The position numbers and the translations under genes are program-made. From positions 1,909,001-1,973,000 of the forward strand of contig JAIGNY010000327.1 in the NCBI GenBank assembly GCA_020152595.1: a DNA stretch of 64,000 nucleotides, read 5' to 3'. Positions 49,973 to 60,717 of the stretch are shown piece by piece. The notes below the pieces were generated by a model. The model did not search any database. It was not told where the DNA came from and worked only from the letters and a program-made list of their open reading frames with translations. Positions within the stretch are counted from its first letter, which is position 1, and the number at the start of each line of letters is the position of its first letter. Origin of the DNA: Chiridota heheva. Taxonomy: Eukaryota > Echinodermata > Holothuroidea > Apodida > Chiridotidae.

Positions 49973-52334
49973 AACTGTCGGAAGGACAGTATGCTCGACT
50001 ATTTAAAGCTAGTGTAGAGAATGGGCTTATAGAGGGAAGTATATACAGAAATAGGGTAGCAGGGGTAGATAATTTCAAATTACTTGAGCTTTGAAAGATG
50101 CACTTACAATTTCATTTGCACTACAAGCTTCAAAATATCTTTGAGTTTTCCTAGATATTTTAAGACAAAAAAAGCTCAAGTAACTCAGAAAACATGTAAA
50201 ACCTAGAAGTCTTTTTAACTACAACACCTCTTTTAGTTCTATCAATTGAATAACAAGAAAGGAGAGGCCCTGACTTGCCAATGTCAATAAAAGAATGCCA
50301 TTCAACCCCCTTTCCAAGCTGTACCCTCCCCCAGCCCCTACACATTCCCATAACTACATCCTGGATTGTAATAAAACTTCCAATTTAAGAAAATATGTGT
50401 GTCAAGAAAAGTCAAGCAGCATAAAAAATGTACAATAACAAAGCAAAATTATGCGAAACAATATTGCTTAATGTATGACAAACTAGACATTAGGAACGAT
50501 ACAAATCCCCTCACCGCTAATAATGCATATTCCAGACTGTCCCATATTCCATCCCAACCTGTCCCAAAAGTCATCCCACGTCTATACTCCATGCAATCTA
50601 CCTGAAATCCAGATGACATCCCACCACATGCCATCCCGCCCTGTCCCACATGTCGACCCACCTTAATCCACATGCCAACCCACCCTGTTCCACATGCCAA
50701 TCCACCCAGTTCCACATGCCAATCCACCCAGTTCCACATGCCAACCCATCCTGTTCCACATGCCAACCCATCCTGTTCCACATGCCAACCCACCCTCTTC
50801 AACTTGCCAACCCATCCTGTTCCACATGCCAACCCACCCTGTTCCACATGCCAACGCATCCTGTTCCACATGCCAACCCACCCGGTTATACATGCCAATC
50901 CACCTCGTCTAACATGCCAACACATCCTGACCAACATTCCACCCCACCCTGCCCCACATAAAATTCCACCCTGTCCCACATGAACCCTGTCCCACATGAC
51001 CTCATCCTAATTCCTTTAGCTAATGTACTTTATCATCATATCATCTTCTACCCCACGTTCTGCTTATTGTTTATATTTCCCAAGCCCCTAACTTAACATT
51101 CTTTAGAAGCGAGGAAACTTTTATTTGCTTCTTTATTCATGGCAAGACAAATATTTTGATTGCTATTCATGTCAGGAATGTCACTATCATAACACAACAA
51201 GAAACGTAAAGCTAGTAAGTCATAAGCCATATATTTTTGATCTCAGGTCAAATATAATGCAGCAAATGCACACTATACCTCACCATTAAGTGTAATTAAT
51301 GCTCTTCACATATACTGTATGATCATTTGTTATGCAAAATCAGCACACCCACTTTAATTCAAGAGATTCCACATATACAAATATTTTCATTGCTATGCAA
51401 ATAGGCTAATTATTATGCACACACAATCCCCCAATCATGCTCAACTGAACAGTACCAATTCCCTCTACCACTGAACCAAATAGAAAGTTATCATCTCAGG
51501 TTAAATATTTTGTATGCAAGTCTATTGTTATGCAGATAACCTACTTAATACGCACACTACACATCACCATTGAGTGTAGACAATGGTCTTCACATATATG
51601 ATCATTTGTGTAAAACAAAATCCGCACTCCCAATTTAATTTAAGAGATATCATAGATACAAATATTTCATTGTTATGCAAATAAGCTATTAGTATGTACA
51701 TACAACCCCCAATCATGCTTATTTGAACAGTACCCATGTCCTCTACCCCTGTGCCAAGTTACATGTACATCATTCATAACTTAAGTTATGTGCACATGAA
51801 TGTTAAACATTTTGTGTGAGTCTATTATTATGCAAAAAATCTAATTAATATGCACACTTCACCTCAACATTAAGTGTAGATGCTCTTCACATATATGATC
51901 ATTAGTGCACACAAAATTCCCACATCCAATTTAATTGAAGAGATATAATAGATACAAATATTTTCATTGTTATGCAAATAAGGTAATTAGTATGCACACA
52001 CATCCCCCAATCATGCTCATTTGAGCAGTACCCATGTCCTCTACCCCTATGCCAAGTCACATGAATGTACACGTTCATAAGTTATGAAATCTTTAACCAA
52101 AAACTTTAACTAAAAGCTTTAACCAAAACCAACCTGACAAATATTTTCATTGTTATGCAAATAAGCTAGTTAGTATGTACACGCAACCCTCCAATCATGC
52201 TTATTTGATCAGTACCCATGTCCTCTACCCCTATGCCAAGTCACATGAAGGTACACCATTCATAACTTAAGTTATAAAACCTTTAAACAAAACTTTACCT
52301 GACGCCGATGCCAGGGGTAGTAGAATAGCTCTAA
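49973..52334 (-). repeat. Inverted duplication, arm 2
   Basis: Reverse complement of 30349-33092 without the 855-bp insertion. Includes at least three approximately 300-bp tandem units at 51270-52300 (tcttcacatatatgatcatt; tgttatgcaaataagct), against two in arm 1. It lies between the two MARCHF5 copies. Confidence 0.9.
50540..50990 (-). repeat. 22-bp minisatellite, about 20 units
   Basis: Plus-strand unit ccaacccaccctgttccaca plus tg. The equivalent of the split array at 31280-32400. Long open frames on both strands reflect repeat structure only. Confidence 0.95.
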
Positions 52335-55114
52335 AATTCTTCGAATAGTGGACCAAAAAAATGAAAACATGAAAACCATGATAGTATAGGCCTATTGAAC
52401 GGCGGATTCGCTTGTCACTGAAATATAAACTTATAATTCTCGCACAGAATAGCAAAACCATTCATAGTTTCACTTTCATTAAACATTGGATTTAATTGGT
52501 TTGATTGTAATTGGTTTAATTTATTGGTTTGCTAGTTGGTCAATCGGTTAATGACTGATGCCCCCAACCTGGTGTCCCCCCTGCTTCGAATAACGTCTAA
52601 TATGCCTAACAAAGTGTGAAAAATCCGCCGGGGCGGCCCATGCTGGAGGGGGAGGGGTTAACTCTCCCCAGTTCATTCCGTCATTGCGCCCCCGTTGGGA
52701 GCACCTCGACCGATGGAATTTCAACCCCCCATTCTGCCCCTTGTCTGCTGTACGTATTTGCGCGCGGAACTTTTACATGACAAAGTAAAAAAAGGGAAAC
52801 TCCAAAGAAAAGATAACCAACTTACTCTATCTTGCCGATTCTATTCCAAATATATAGTATATATAGTCATCCAAAACACTTCTTAAATCAAATCTTAAAT
52901 CCATCAAAAATATTAAAAATAAATTAAAACACCCTATACACTCTACTCTCAAAGAAGTATGCTAAAAGATGAACTTTAGTGGAAGATTAAAATGAAATAA
53001 GAAGTCAGATCGGCAACTTTTTGAACTGCTTAATTCACTTGCATTCCTATAATCTTTATTCTGCCTGTCCAAAAACAGCTTTCTTATATCTACCACGAAC
53101 CAGGGGCAGACCTGTAGCCAGGAATCTGAAAGGGGGGTATGTTTTTCGTATGACAGGACAACAAACTTTGAAATCCCAGGTGCTTAGTATTCTTTTATAT
53201 TTCAAAAGGGTACTTTCTCAACAAAAGGGGGTTCATTCGCTCTGATTAACCCCCACCCCGGCTTCGGGCCTGAGGAGCCATTTACAAATTCAATGGCATT
53301 TGAAGAGAGGACGATACATGGGCCATTTCCATTATTATTATTTTTTATTGGAGGGCAAGTATTTACGACCCTCAATATTGAAGTTCTGCATGGTGAATTG
53401 ATTTTGAAGGAACTTAAAAGTCCTTTCATATTTAGTTTTTCCAAAGTGTACATAAATAAGTCGGCACAAAGACAAATTTGGAACATTCTGGATGTGAGCA
53501 TAAGCACTGGTTACAATGTAGTTTGATCTCGCCGGATTGACTTTCATGTGCATCCATTTCTCATATCTCAATGTATACCAGCCTGGCTTCCTCCACAAAA
53601 ATTGTATTCTGATTTCTTAACTTTCGTGATTGCAAATTTAATATTAAAAGAAATATGCCATCAGCAATTTTCAGGCCAATTGAAATTGAATCAACTTTAG
53701 TTGCGGTAGGGAGGGGAAATTGCGCCTTCAGCTATACACAGGGGAGGTGGAAGGAATTTAAGCCAATGAGGGTAGAAGATCTGTTACGGGCACTTTCTTT
53801 ATTTAATGTTTTTAATGAGGATCTGAAACAGGAAAAAGGAGCCATAGTTCCATTAAAAAGTTATAAATACCTGCAATTCGCAAGTTGTAATTCTGTTCTG
53901 GATTAATTCTGTCCTCTGCTCAATCGTGCAGGCAGGGGCGTAACTAGACTTTGAGCGAAGGGGGTGTTAGGCATTTGTCCGACGAAAAATAAATCGGGAC
54001 AATTTAAAAGTTTTTCTGTCTATATCTATCTATATAAGTATACGGCTACAATTTGAATTGAAAAAACAAAATGATCAAAGCCTTCCTTATGAAACGTAGA
54101 CGAGCAATGAAACCAAGAACACCTGAACCAATGGGCAACGAGGGCAACCCCTACCCTTCTCCTCACAGGGACAATGGAGGCAAGAATTGGGCCCTTTTCT
54201 TTTCATGCTTTGAAATGGCTGTTTTTGACATCAAAACTGTTATTTCTCTTTATTTGTGCTTCTTCCCTTTCAGATGCATGCATATCCAAAGTTTTATCAC
54301 CATGTTGTCCTCTTCTTGAGTTTCGCTGCTTGCCTATTTCACGTGCAGAATAAAACCCATGATTGGAAGCAATGGGAAACTCCTTTATTGTGCATCTTCA
54401 ATTAGTTTTCAATACACCTCATAATAATTTTCCCTACAATTTTAATTGATAATTAATGACAGTAGGCCTAAACTTGAGGTAAATTTTATTGGCTTCAGTT
54501 AAATTTGTGATGCTTTCATGTGCCACACAGTTACATGAAAGTATCCACTCCATTCATTATTTTGATTGCCACTTCCAGTTGCTTATGACGCATTTGGTAA
54601 AAAAGAAATGAATGTATACTTGTCATTTGTTTCATTAATTAGATGTCTTGAATATTCCCTATATGCCATGATTACTAATACTATCTTCAACCAGTACAGT
54701 CAATGGATGTGTGCACTTGTTTAAGATGCACAATTTGTTTTTTACGCCTGCGTTCAACATTTACGCTACGCTGGCATGGCTGATGTTTGATAGAATTTGA
54801 AATAATTAGGTACATTCACTTCGGCGTACACGGTTGTGAGAAGGTAGCAACCGAGGTAGGTCAAAGTTTCTTCTTTTTACGGGTTTTAGTTCAAAGTTAT
54901 CTAATTTATTTATATGTGCTCAAGTTTTTAAGACCCAGGGGTACATACCCAAGGGTTATATAGTTACGTAAATTACCTGTTTCTGGTTAAAATGAATGAG
55001 GAAAAACTGAACAAATATCTTGGAAAATGTTCGCAAAACAGGAGTGCACCGTGAATATTCCACAACGAGACTATGATGAGTCAATATAGCAATTTCCACC
55101 ATTAGATGCATAGG
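52335..55114. other. Region between MARCHF5 copies, no gene identified
   Basis: Two fragments resemble transposon ends: caggggcagacctgtagcca at 53102 and caggggcgtaactagact at 53933. A GC-richer patch lies at about 52560-52740. Scattered open frames are short and unlike known proteins. Confidence 0.45.
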
Positions 55115-55785
55115 ATGATCTATGATACCTCGCCATAAATCATTTCAAAACTATGCCGCCACCCCAGAAGCATTGCTCATATCAGTCCTCTGGAATTAAT
55201 GGCCGCCATGTTTGCAAAGCACACAGAATTTCAGCTCTGTTTAAACCTTTTTTTTTGTTTGTTTATTTTGCAATATTTTTCTTTCTTGCAAAATTTATTT
55301 GACTCATGAGGTAATATTTGCATGTGAATGTACTGATTGTCACGACTAAAGTATTTTGATCGTGCATTTTTAAAATGGGTAACATGTAAAACAGGTCTTG
55401 ATTGAGTGGGATTAGAGCCTTAAGTTATGGCCTATTGTTAGTTTCACCAGTTCACTGTTTAATGTTGCAAATTCGCGGTGCATTTCACAAGTTACTCGGA
55501 TTTTGGCAAAATCAAAGTGCAAAATATCCCATTCATAGGTAATTACTGCGCATTTGTGATTCTCGCATTTAAAAAGTATTATGCTAATTGGGTTTACAGT
55601 TTGTAAAAGTCATTGATTGGAATTTTGTCAGCCGAATGTGTGTGTGATTTGAATCATGAATGACATGGATTTTCAAAGACAAGACTTGACTATAAAAAAC
55701 TATTACTCGCAATTCAATAATTAGTAAACGTTTAGTGCATTTGCGAACATTTAGCATGTACAAGCTAAACGGTCACAGCTCTACA
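55115..55785 (-). mobile_element. hAT element, partial inverted copy
   Basis: On the minus strand it begins TAGAGCTGTGACCGTTTAG (near 55783) and follows 23827-24480 through ttgtgattctcgcattt, aaacaggtcttgattg and gatacctcgccata. The distal end has no matching terminus, so the copy is truncated or rearranged. Confidence 0.75.
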
Positions 55786-55915
55786 TACATACACCCATCC
55801 ACCCACACATACACCCATCCACCCACACATACATACATACATACATATACATACATACATACATACATATATACATACATACATACACACACCACACATA
55901 CATACATACACACAT
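55786..55915 (+). repeat. (CATA)n / (CATC) microsatellite
   Basis: catacatacatacatacata with cacc interruptions. The following gccatcatgaccgcataggt equals the tail of repeat R1, so the array is probably part of an R1 fragment. Confidence 0.9.
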
Positions 55916-56137
55916 ATGCCATCATGACCGCATAGGTTCTTGATGGTATTGCATCTGGACCAAAAATGTATGTAACGTTTTCTCCACAAACCTTCATCCT
56001 GTCCCTTCCATAGACCTTGAAAATATGCAAAATTTGAGTATGGTACACATGAAAACACTCAACCCAATTACTGAAGATTTCTTACATCCCTGAACACATA
56101 GAAAGAAACAAATACTCAAACAAATATTGAAGATTTC

Positions 56138-56266
56138 TTACATTCCTGAATACGTAGGGTTATTTTCAGGGTGGTTTTGAACAACTCTGTAGGCTTGACG
56201 GGTGTACTGTTGCTGTTTATAAAACAGTGTAATGCTCCCCTTGATGATTACAAAGAAAATCCCACC
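56138..56266 (-). CDS. MARCHF5: MARCHF5 copy 2, terminal exon
   Basis: Minus-strand acceptor ttcatccag; open to TAA at 56138-56140. Encodes GGIFFVIIKGSITLFYKQQQ, YTRQAYRVVQNHPENNPTYS, ending GM. GGI.FV.IKG....FYKQQQY.RQA is very close to the human C terminus. Confidence 0.95.
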   Translation of the reverse strand, partial: GGIFFVIIKGSITLFYKQQQYTRQAYRVVQNHPENNPTYSGM

Positions 56267-57588
56267 CTGGATGAATAGAACAAATGAAAACATTAGTGAC
56301 ACAAGAAATGTTTTTTAAAAAACAAAAGAATCACCTTGTTTTTAGCTTATTAGTGGATTCCTTTGGAGCTGAAGACAAATGCAGAGGTACGAGAAGCAAT
56401 GGGACAACTGACCCCATGGTTGCATGCTTTGGTCCAACATTTGATGGAAACTATTTTTACCAGCGCAATATTCTGGGGGTTCCCTATTCGGAAATTTGGG
56501 GGTTCTTGCCTCAACCGCCATGGTTAAGATTCCCCCAGTTTATGATTGGTTAAATAAGATTCCCCCAGTTTATAATTGGTTAAATAAGATTCCCCCAGTT
56601 TATGATTGGTTAAATAAGATTCCCCCAGTTTATGATTGGTTAAATAAGATTCCCCCAGTTTATGATTGGTTAAATAAGATTCCCCCAGTATATGATTGGT
56701 TAAATAAGATTCCCCCAGTTTATGATTGGTTAAATAAGATTCCCCCAGTTTATGATTGGTTAAATAAGATTCCCCCAGTATATGATTGGTTAAATAAGAT
56801 TCCCCCAGTTTATGATTGGTTAAATAAGATTCCCCCAGTATATGATTGGTCAATTGTGGTAAGTTAATTTAGGCCATATGACATATGAATTATGTTTTTC
56901 GAAAGTAGCTGATTTTGATATGAAATGATCTACTGAGGCCTGTAGGTGGCACTAGTTCTTTACACAACCTCATCAGTCATTAGTCAATGTTTCAATGTGA
57001 CCTGCTTATTCAAGCTTTTGCTTTTTTAAGGCTTCTTCCACTTATTACTAACTATTGTAAATCAATATGCACAACCATGAAAGAAAGAGAAATATAAATG
57101 TATCTAAGTTGAACTTACCATAATAGTTCTGTGCAATGTGGATTGTAATCCACTAAAGAATAGCTTTCCAACAAACGAGGACATTGACGGAAGAACCATG
57201 GCGTTACAAAGTACCTTGGTGATAGAAATGGGATCTGTCACTGCATGAGAACCCGTTGGAGCCCGTGGAGCTGCAGGGGTGTCAGTAATCACAGTAATAA
57301 ATGGCTGTACTTGGTTTCTCCAAAATTTAAGCATATAATCCTCCCAGCGAACCATCTGGCTAAGAATCAATAAGACTGGAATTGTGGGTAATCCTACAAA
57401 GAGAAATACTGGATCTGCTCGCTCCATGAGCTCAAGGCCTTCTGTGTGCCCCAATAGCTGCATAATTGTTACTGAACCGTATGTCACAGCATCCCAGTAC
57501 ACAGAGCCTATTACTACACCAGTGGTGGCAAAAGGGCACATCCTGTTGATAATCTTGTCAAGATAATCCAGACTACTGACAAATCTAC
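56138..57588 (-). CDS. MARCHF5: MARCHF5-like paralogue, copy 2 (partial)
   Basis: Exons 57588-57119 and 56266-56138 on the minus strand encode about 199 residues of membrane region and C terminus, with intron position and phases identical to copy 1. The upstream RING-CH exon is not recognisable between 57588 and 64000. It may lie right of the window, since that stretch is filled with LINE sequence, or be lost. The frames are open and splice sites intact, so it is probably a functional paralogue from tandem duplication. Confidence 0.9.
56526..56855 (+). repeat. 30-bp minisatellite, 11 copies
   Basis: Unit gattcccccagtttatgatt plus ggttaaataa, nearly identical, with occasional gtatatg or tataatt variants. 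It lies in the intron between the MARCHF5 copy 2 exons. Open on both strands (IPPVYDWLNK repeated; LGESYLTNHK repeated) because 30 is a multiple of three. Confidence 0.97.
57119..57588 (-). CDS. MARCHF5: MARCHF5 copy 2, membrane exon
   Basis: Minus-strand acceptor cttaaacag, donor gtaagt, phase 1 in and 0 out. Encodes INRMCPFATTGVVIGSVYWD, AVTYGSVTIMQLLGHTEGL, ERADPVFLFVGLPTIPVLLI and VLCNAMVLPSMSSFVGKLFF. The cytosolic loop is shorter and Pro/Ala-rich (TDTPAAPRAPTGSHA), unlike copy 1. YWDAVTYG and ERADP are closer to human MARCHF5 than the corresponding copy 1 residues. Confidence 0.95.
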
Positions 57589-57689
57589 CTGTTTAAGGGG
57601 AAAAGAGAAAACTTTAAAAGTTTTTACAAGTATTGATATAAATTCTTTCTTACCAAAGTTACTCAACTATATGCTACTTGCTCCATTTT

Positions 57690-58215
57690 CACAACAAGTG
57701 CCAGACGGTTCTGTACAGACAGAGGAGAGAACTCCGGTGAAAGAAGTGAGCACTAGAATTGCTAAGGCAGATGACAGCAACAAATCTTCACCTACTGAGA
57801 TCCTTAGTGATAGCTGTATTCGTTTATGACTGAAAATGAAAAGCCCATTCAGGCATTTGAGATCAACTGTTTTAGAAAAGTTCTCCACACTGTGTTACAC
57901 ACACTTCAAATGTGCAGGTTAGGGAAATGGTCAGCCAACAGATTGGTGATTATGAAAGCCTACTGACAATCAAAAAGCGCAGGAAATTGAGGTGGTTTGG
58001 GCATGTCATGCGGGAAACAGGGTCTCTGGAGAACACAAAATTACAAGAAAAGGTGGAAGGAACCATAAAACGTGGATGACCAAAGTGCACATGGTTGGAT
58101 GACATTCAAAATTGGACTCGCATGGGCTTGAGCAACCTGAAGAAATCGGTCAAGGACAGAGATTTATGGAAGACGATTGTTTTTAGAACCAGGTTGCCTC
58201 AACTAGGCTATGGGA
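57690..58215 (+). pseudogene. RTE-type LINE ORF2 remnant
   Basis: Pieces in different plus-strand frames: VKEVSTRIAKADDS, then ENEKPIQAFEINCFRKVL, then REMVSQQIGDYESLL, KKRRKLRWFGHVMRETGSLE and, after a stop, TWLDDIQNWTRMGLSNLKKS. IQAFE.KCFR, RRKL.W.GH..R and TWLDDI..WT are characteristic of RTE-clade C termini. A gatgatgatg 3' end is typical of RTE tails. Antisense, just upstream of MARCHF5 copy 2 exon. Confidence 0.85.
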
Positions 58216-59005
58216 TATGATGATGATGTTCTAGGCCTGAGTTGGGTAGCAAAAAAATCGGAACCGGGTACCTGTTACTGTTACCTGGGTTTGATCCGGA
58301 TGCCCCCCCCCCCCAAAGAAAAAAAAAATCAGATCCAAAATTATTATTTTTTAGATCTTAACTTTTTGCGGAACTGGTATAATATTAGACTAAGACTATA
58401 CTCATGGTAACTACCCTCACTCGAACAACAAAAATTTAGTGATATTCTTAAGCTTATTTTTTGGTCTGTGTTAGTTAAATTACTGTAATTCTAGTGTAAG
58501 CCTAATAACATGCAAGTTCTGCAAAAATTTAGATCTAAAAAAAAAAAGAACAATTTTAGATCTAATTTTTTTCTATTTACTATTTTGGGTACCTAAACCC
58601 GATATTTTTGTACCGGGTAACTGACCTTTCGTGTGGGTTCCCAACTCATCCTTATGATTTTCACAACAAATGCACATGAAATACTTGGAATTGTAGACAT
58701 TTAAAACATGATCTTGCAACACACTTTAAAAGAACTCTTGGTTGTAAATCTTTTTTTTACTAAGGAATGGGAGTTTGGAAATACTGTAACACAGGTCTAA
58801 TTTTGATACTGGTGTCATTGAAAATTTTCTTTAAATAGTCAATAGAAATAATTTGGGTCAATTTGAACATTCACATCACGAAAAGTGTGTGTGAGTTTTC
58901 CGCAATAATATGCCCTCATACTTCGGCTGAGTACTCCTGAGGAGAAAGGTGGCTAAGTTTGTAATGAGCATGACTGAGATGCCCGAGGTTCCAGTTTTGA
59001 GTCTA
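58216..59005. other. Intergenic/intronic, mostly unrecognised
   Basis: Contains a poly-C run near 58304 and, at about 58915-58995, a SINE head-like segment (aaggtggctaagtttgtaat, gaggttccagttttgagtc) directly abutting the LINE copy B tail. Confidence 0.45.
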
Positions 59006-60222
59006 AAGTTTGTTTATTTGTTTGATGAAGGCTTATCGGCACCATGACAACGAGGGTCAAATTGTGCCTGAGAGGTCAGATTATTCTAGAGGTAGGAAGA
59101 AAAGGAAACAGGGGGAGAATGAGAAAAATACAAGAACAAAAAGTCAGAAAGCTGTGATCAAGAGAGGAGGTGCATGGGTGAAAAAAAACAAAGTACAGAG
59201 AGGGGGTGGAAGAGGAGAATTAAATATGGTTGTAGAGGGAAACATGATGAAGGAAGGAGATAATTTTATCCGGAGGGTTTTTCTGGAAGAATTGGCAAAT
59301 GAGTTGTGAGTAGCGAGGGAAGCGCTGGGAAGGTTGTACAGGGGGCAAGCAAGGAGAACGTGATGGACTGTGAGGGTGCAATGGCAATTGTTGCAGAGGG
59401 GTTGTGAGAGCCAACAAGGAGGAGTGAGTGAGGTGAGTGTGACCTATTCTATGTTGGGTAATATGAACGTTGTCGACTCAAGAGAGGTTGTTGATGGTGG
59501 GTTTGATCAGAATGGTGGGCTGGATGACATGGAGTTTGTTATCAATTTGGAATCCGATGAGGTTTGCCAGCAGTCACAAACAAGGAAAGCGATTAGCGGT
59601 TTGATGTCAGAAAGGGTTTTGGGAAATGGGGTAGGGGGGAGGTTGAGGGTAAGCTTAGCGGCTGCATCAGCCCTGTCATTGCCAAGGATGCCAACATGGC
59701 TGAGTATCCAGAAGAAAATAATATTTTTCATGCAGAGGGTGGGCGAAAGGAGTTTCCGGAGGAGGAGGTGGGATGTGGAGTTATCTCATTTAAAATTGAG
59801 TAAAGAAGGACAGCCTTGGGGTCGGAGCAGATGGCAAAGTGGCTGGGCGGAGAGTACTCAATTAAGTTGAGGGCAAGAAGGATGGCCTTTGCCTCGGCTG
59901 AAAAGATAGACGAATAGTCGGAAAGCCTGTTACTGAGGGTGATGTCTTGGATGACGACAGCAGCAGCTGTCTTGTCGCCTTCCTTGGAGCCATCAGTATA
60001 GATGGAGGTGTAGTTTGAGAGTTGGTCTTTGATTTGGTTGTGGAGATTGATGAAGAGGTTAGGGTGGGTTTGGGTTTTGTGATGAGAGGCCCAGGTGGAT
60101 AGAAGAGAGGGGGTGACCCAAGGAAACGTAGGCCAGGAGAAGGTGCCAAGAGTGGCGGGATTGATGCCAAGATGGAGAAGGTCTGATTTGATGTGTAAGC
60201 TAAAGGGAGGGGGACAGGCCAT
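59006..60222 (-). pseudogene. I-type LINE, copy B: RNase H domain and 3' tail
   Basis: Minus strand, 5'-truncated at about 60222. RNase H blocks: IYTDGSKEGDKTAAAVVIQD (first Asp), FSAEAKAILLALNLIEYSP (Glu), CSDPKAVL (second Asp; usual Ser replaced by Pro after Asp), then HVGILGNDRADAAAKL (fourth Asp) in a shifted frame. The C-terminal zinc-knuckle-like CNNCH part survives near 59400. The 3' end is CAAACAAATAAAC at 59009. Confidence 0.88.
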
Positions 60223-60470
60223 TGTAAAGCCCTTCGAGTACGCTTGGAGTGCAGAAAAGCGCTATATAAAAATACGGTAATAAAATTCCTTACTGTTGTA
60301 CCTTTCTGATCTTCTCTTAAGGCCTCCTAAAGGGAAGAGAATACCCCCATTTCATGCAAACTAAAACCACCAGTCATCTCAGGGAACTGGATAAACCAAA
60401 ATCACCAACCCACCAAAATCTGGGTAGGCTATGTTGTACCATTCTTATCCTCTCTTGGGGCCTCCAAATG
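60222..60470. other. Spacer between LINE copies B and C
   Basis: Starts with taaagcccttcgagtacgct and aaaagcgctatataaaaata, a widespread repeat-tail motif. It contains an inexact direct repeat of about 37 bases (60295-60331 and 60434-60470; cctctcttggggcctccaaa form). Confidence 0.5.
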
Positions 60471-60717
60471 TTTGTTTGTTTGATGAGGTCTTAACGGCAC
60501 CACGACAACGAAGGTCAAATTGTGCCTGAGAGGTCAGATCATTTTAGAGGTAGTAAGGAAAGAGACCAGGGGAAGAATGAGAGAAATTCAAGAACAAAAG
60601 CCAGAAAGCTGTGATCGAGAGAGGAGGTGCATGGGTAAAACTAAAAACAAAGTAGAGAGGGGGTGGAAGAGGAGAGTTAAATATGGTTGTAGAGGGATGC
60701 ATGCTGAAGGAAGGAGA

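Noticed and set aside
50449-50997. 182-residue Trp/Gly/His-rich open frame and its opposite-strand counterparts
   Set aside because: Arises from a 22-bp minisatellite; similar overlapping frames occur on both strands.
53202-53507. 101-residue minus-strand open frame
   Set aside because: No recognisable domain, no splice context and no homologous feature; length is compatible with chance.
53655-54319. Open frames of about 80 residues in 53655-54319
   Set aside because: No known motif; they overlap a transposon-end-like segment and have no conserved neighbour.
57654-57830. Plus-strand open stretch that looked like an unknown exon
   Set aside because: VSTRIAKADDS followed by IQAFEINCFRKVL and RRKLRWFGHV fits a broken RTE LINE better than a host exon.
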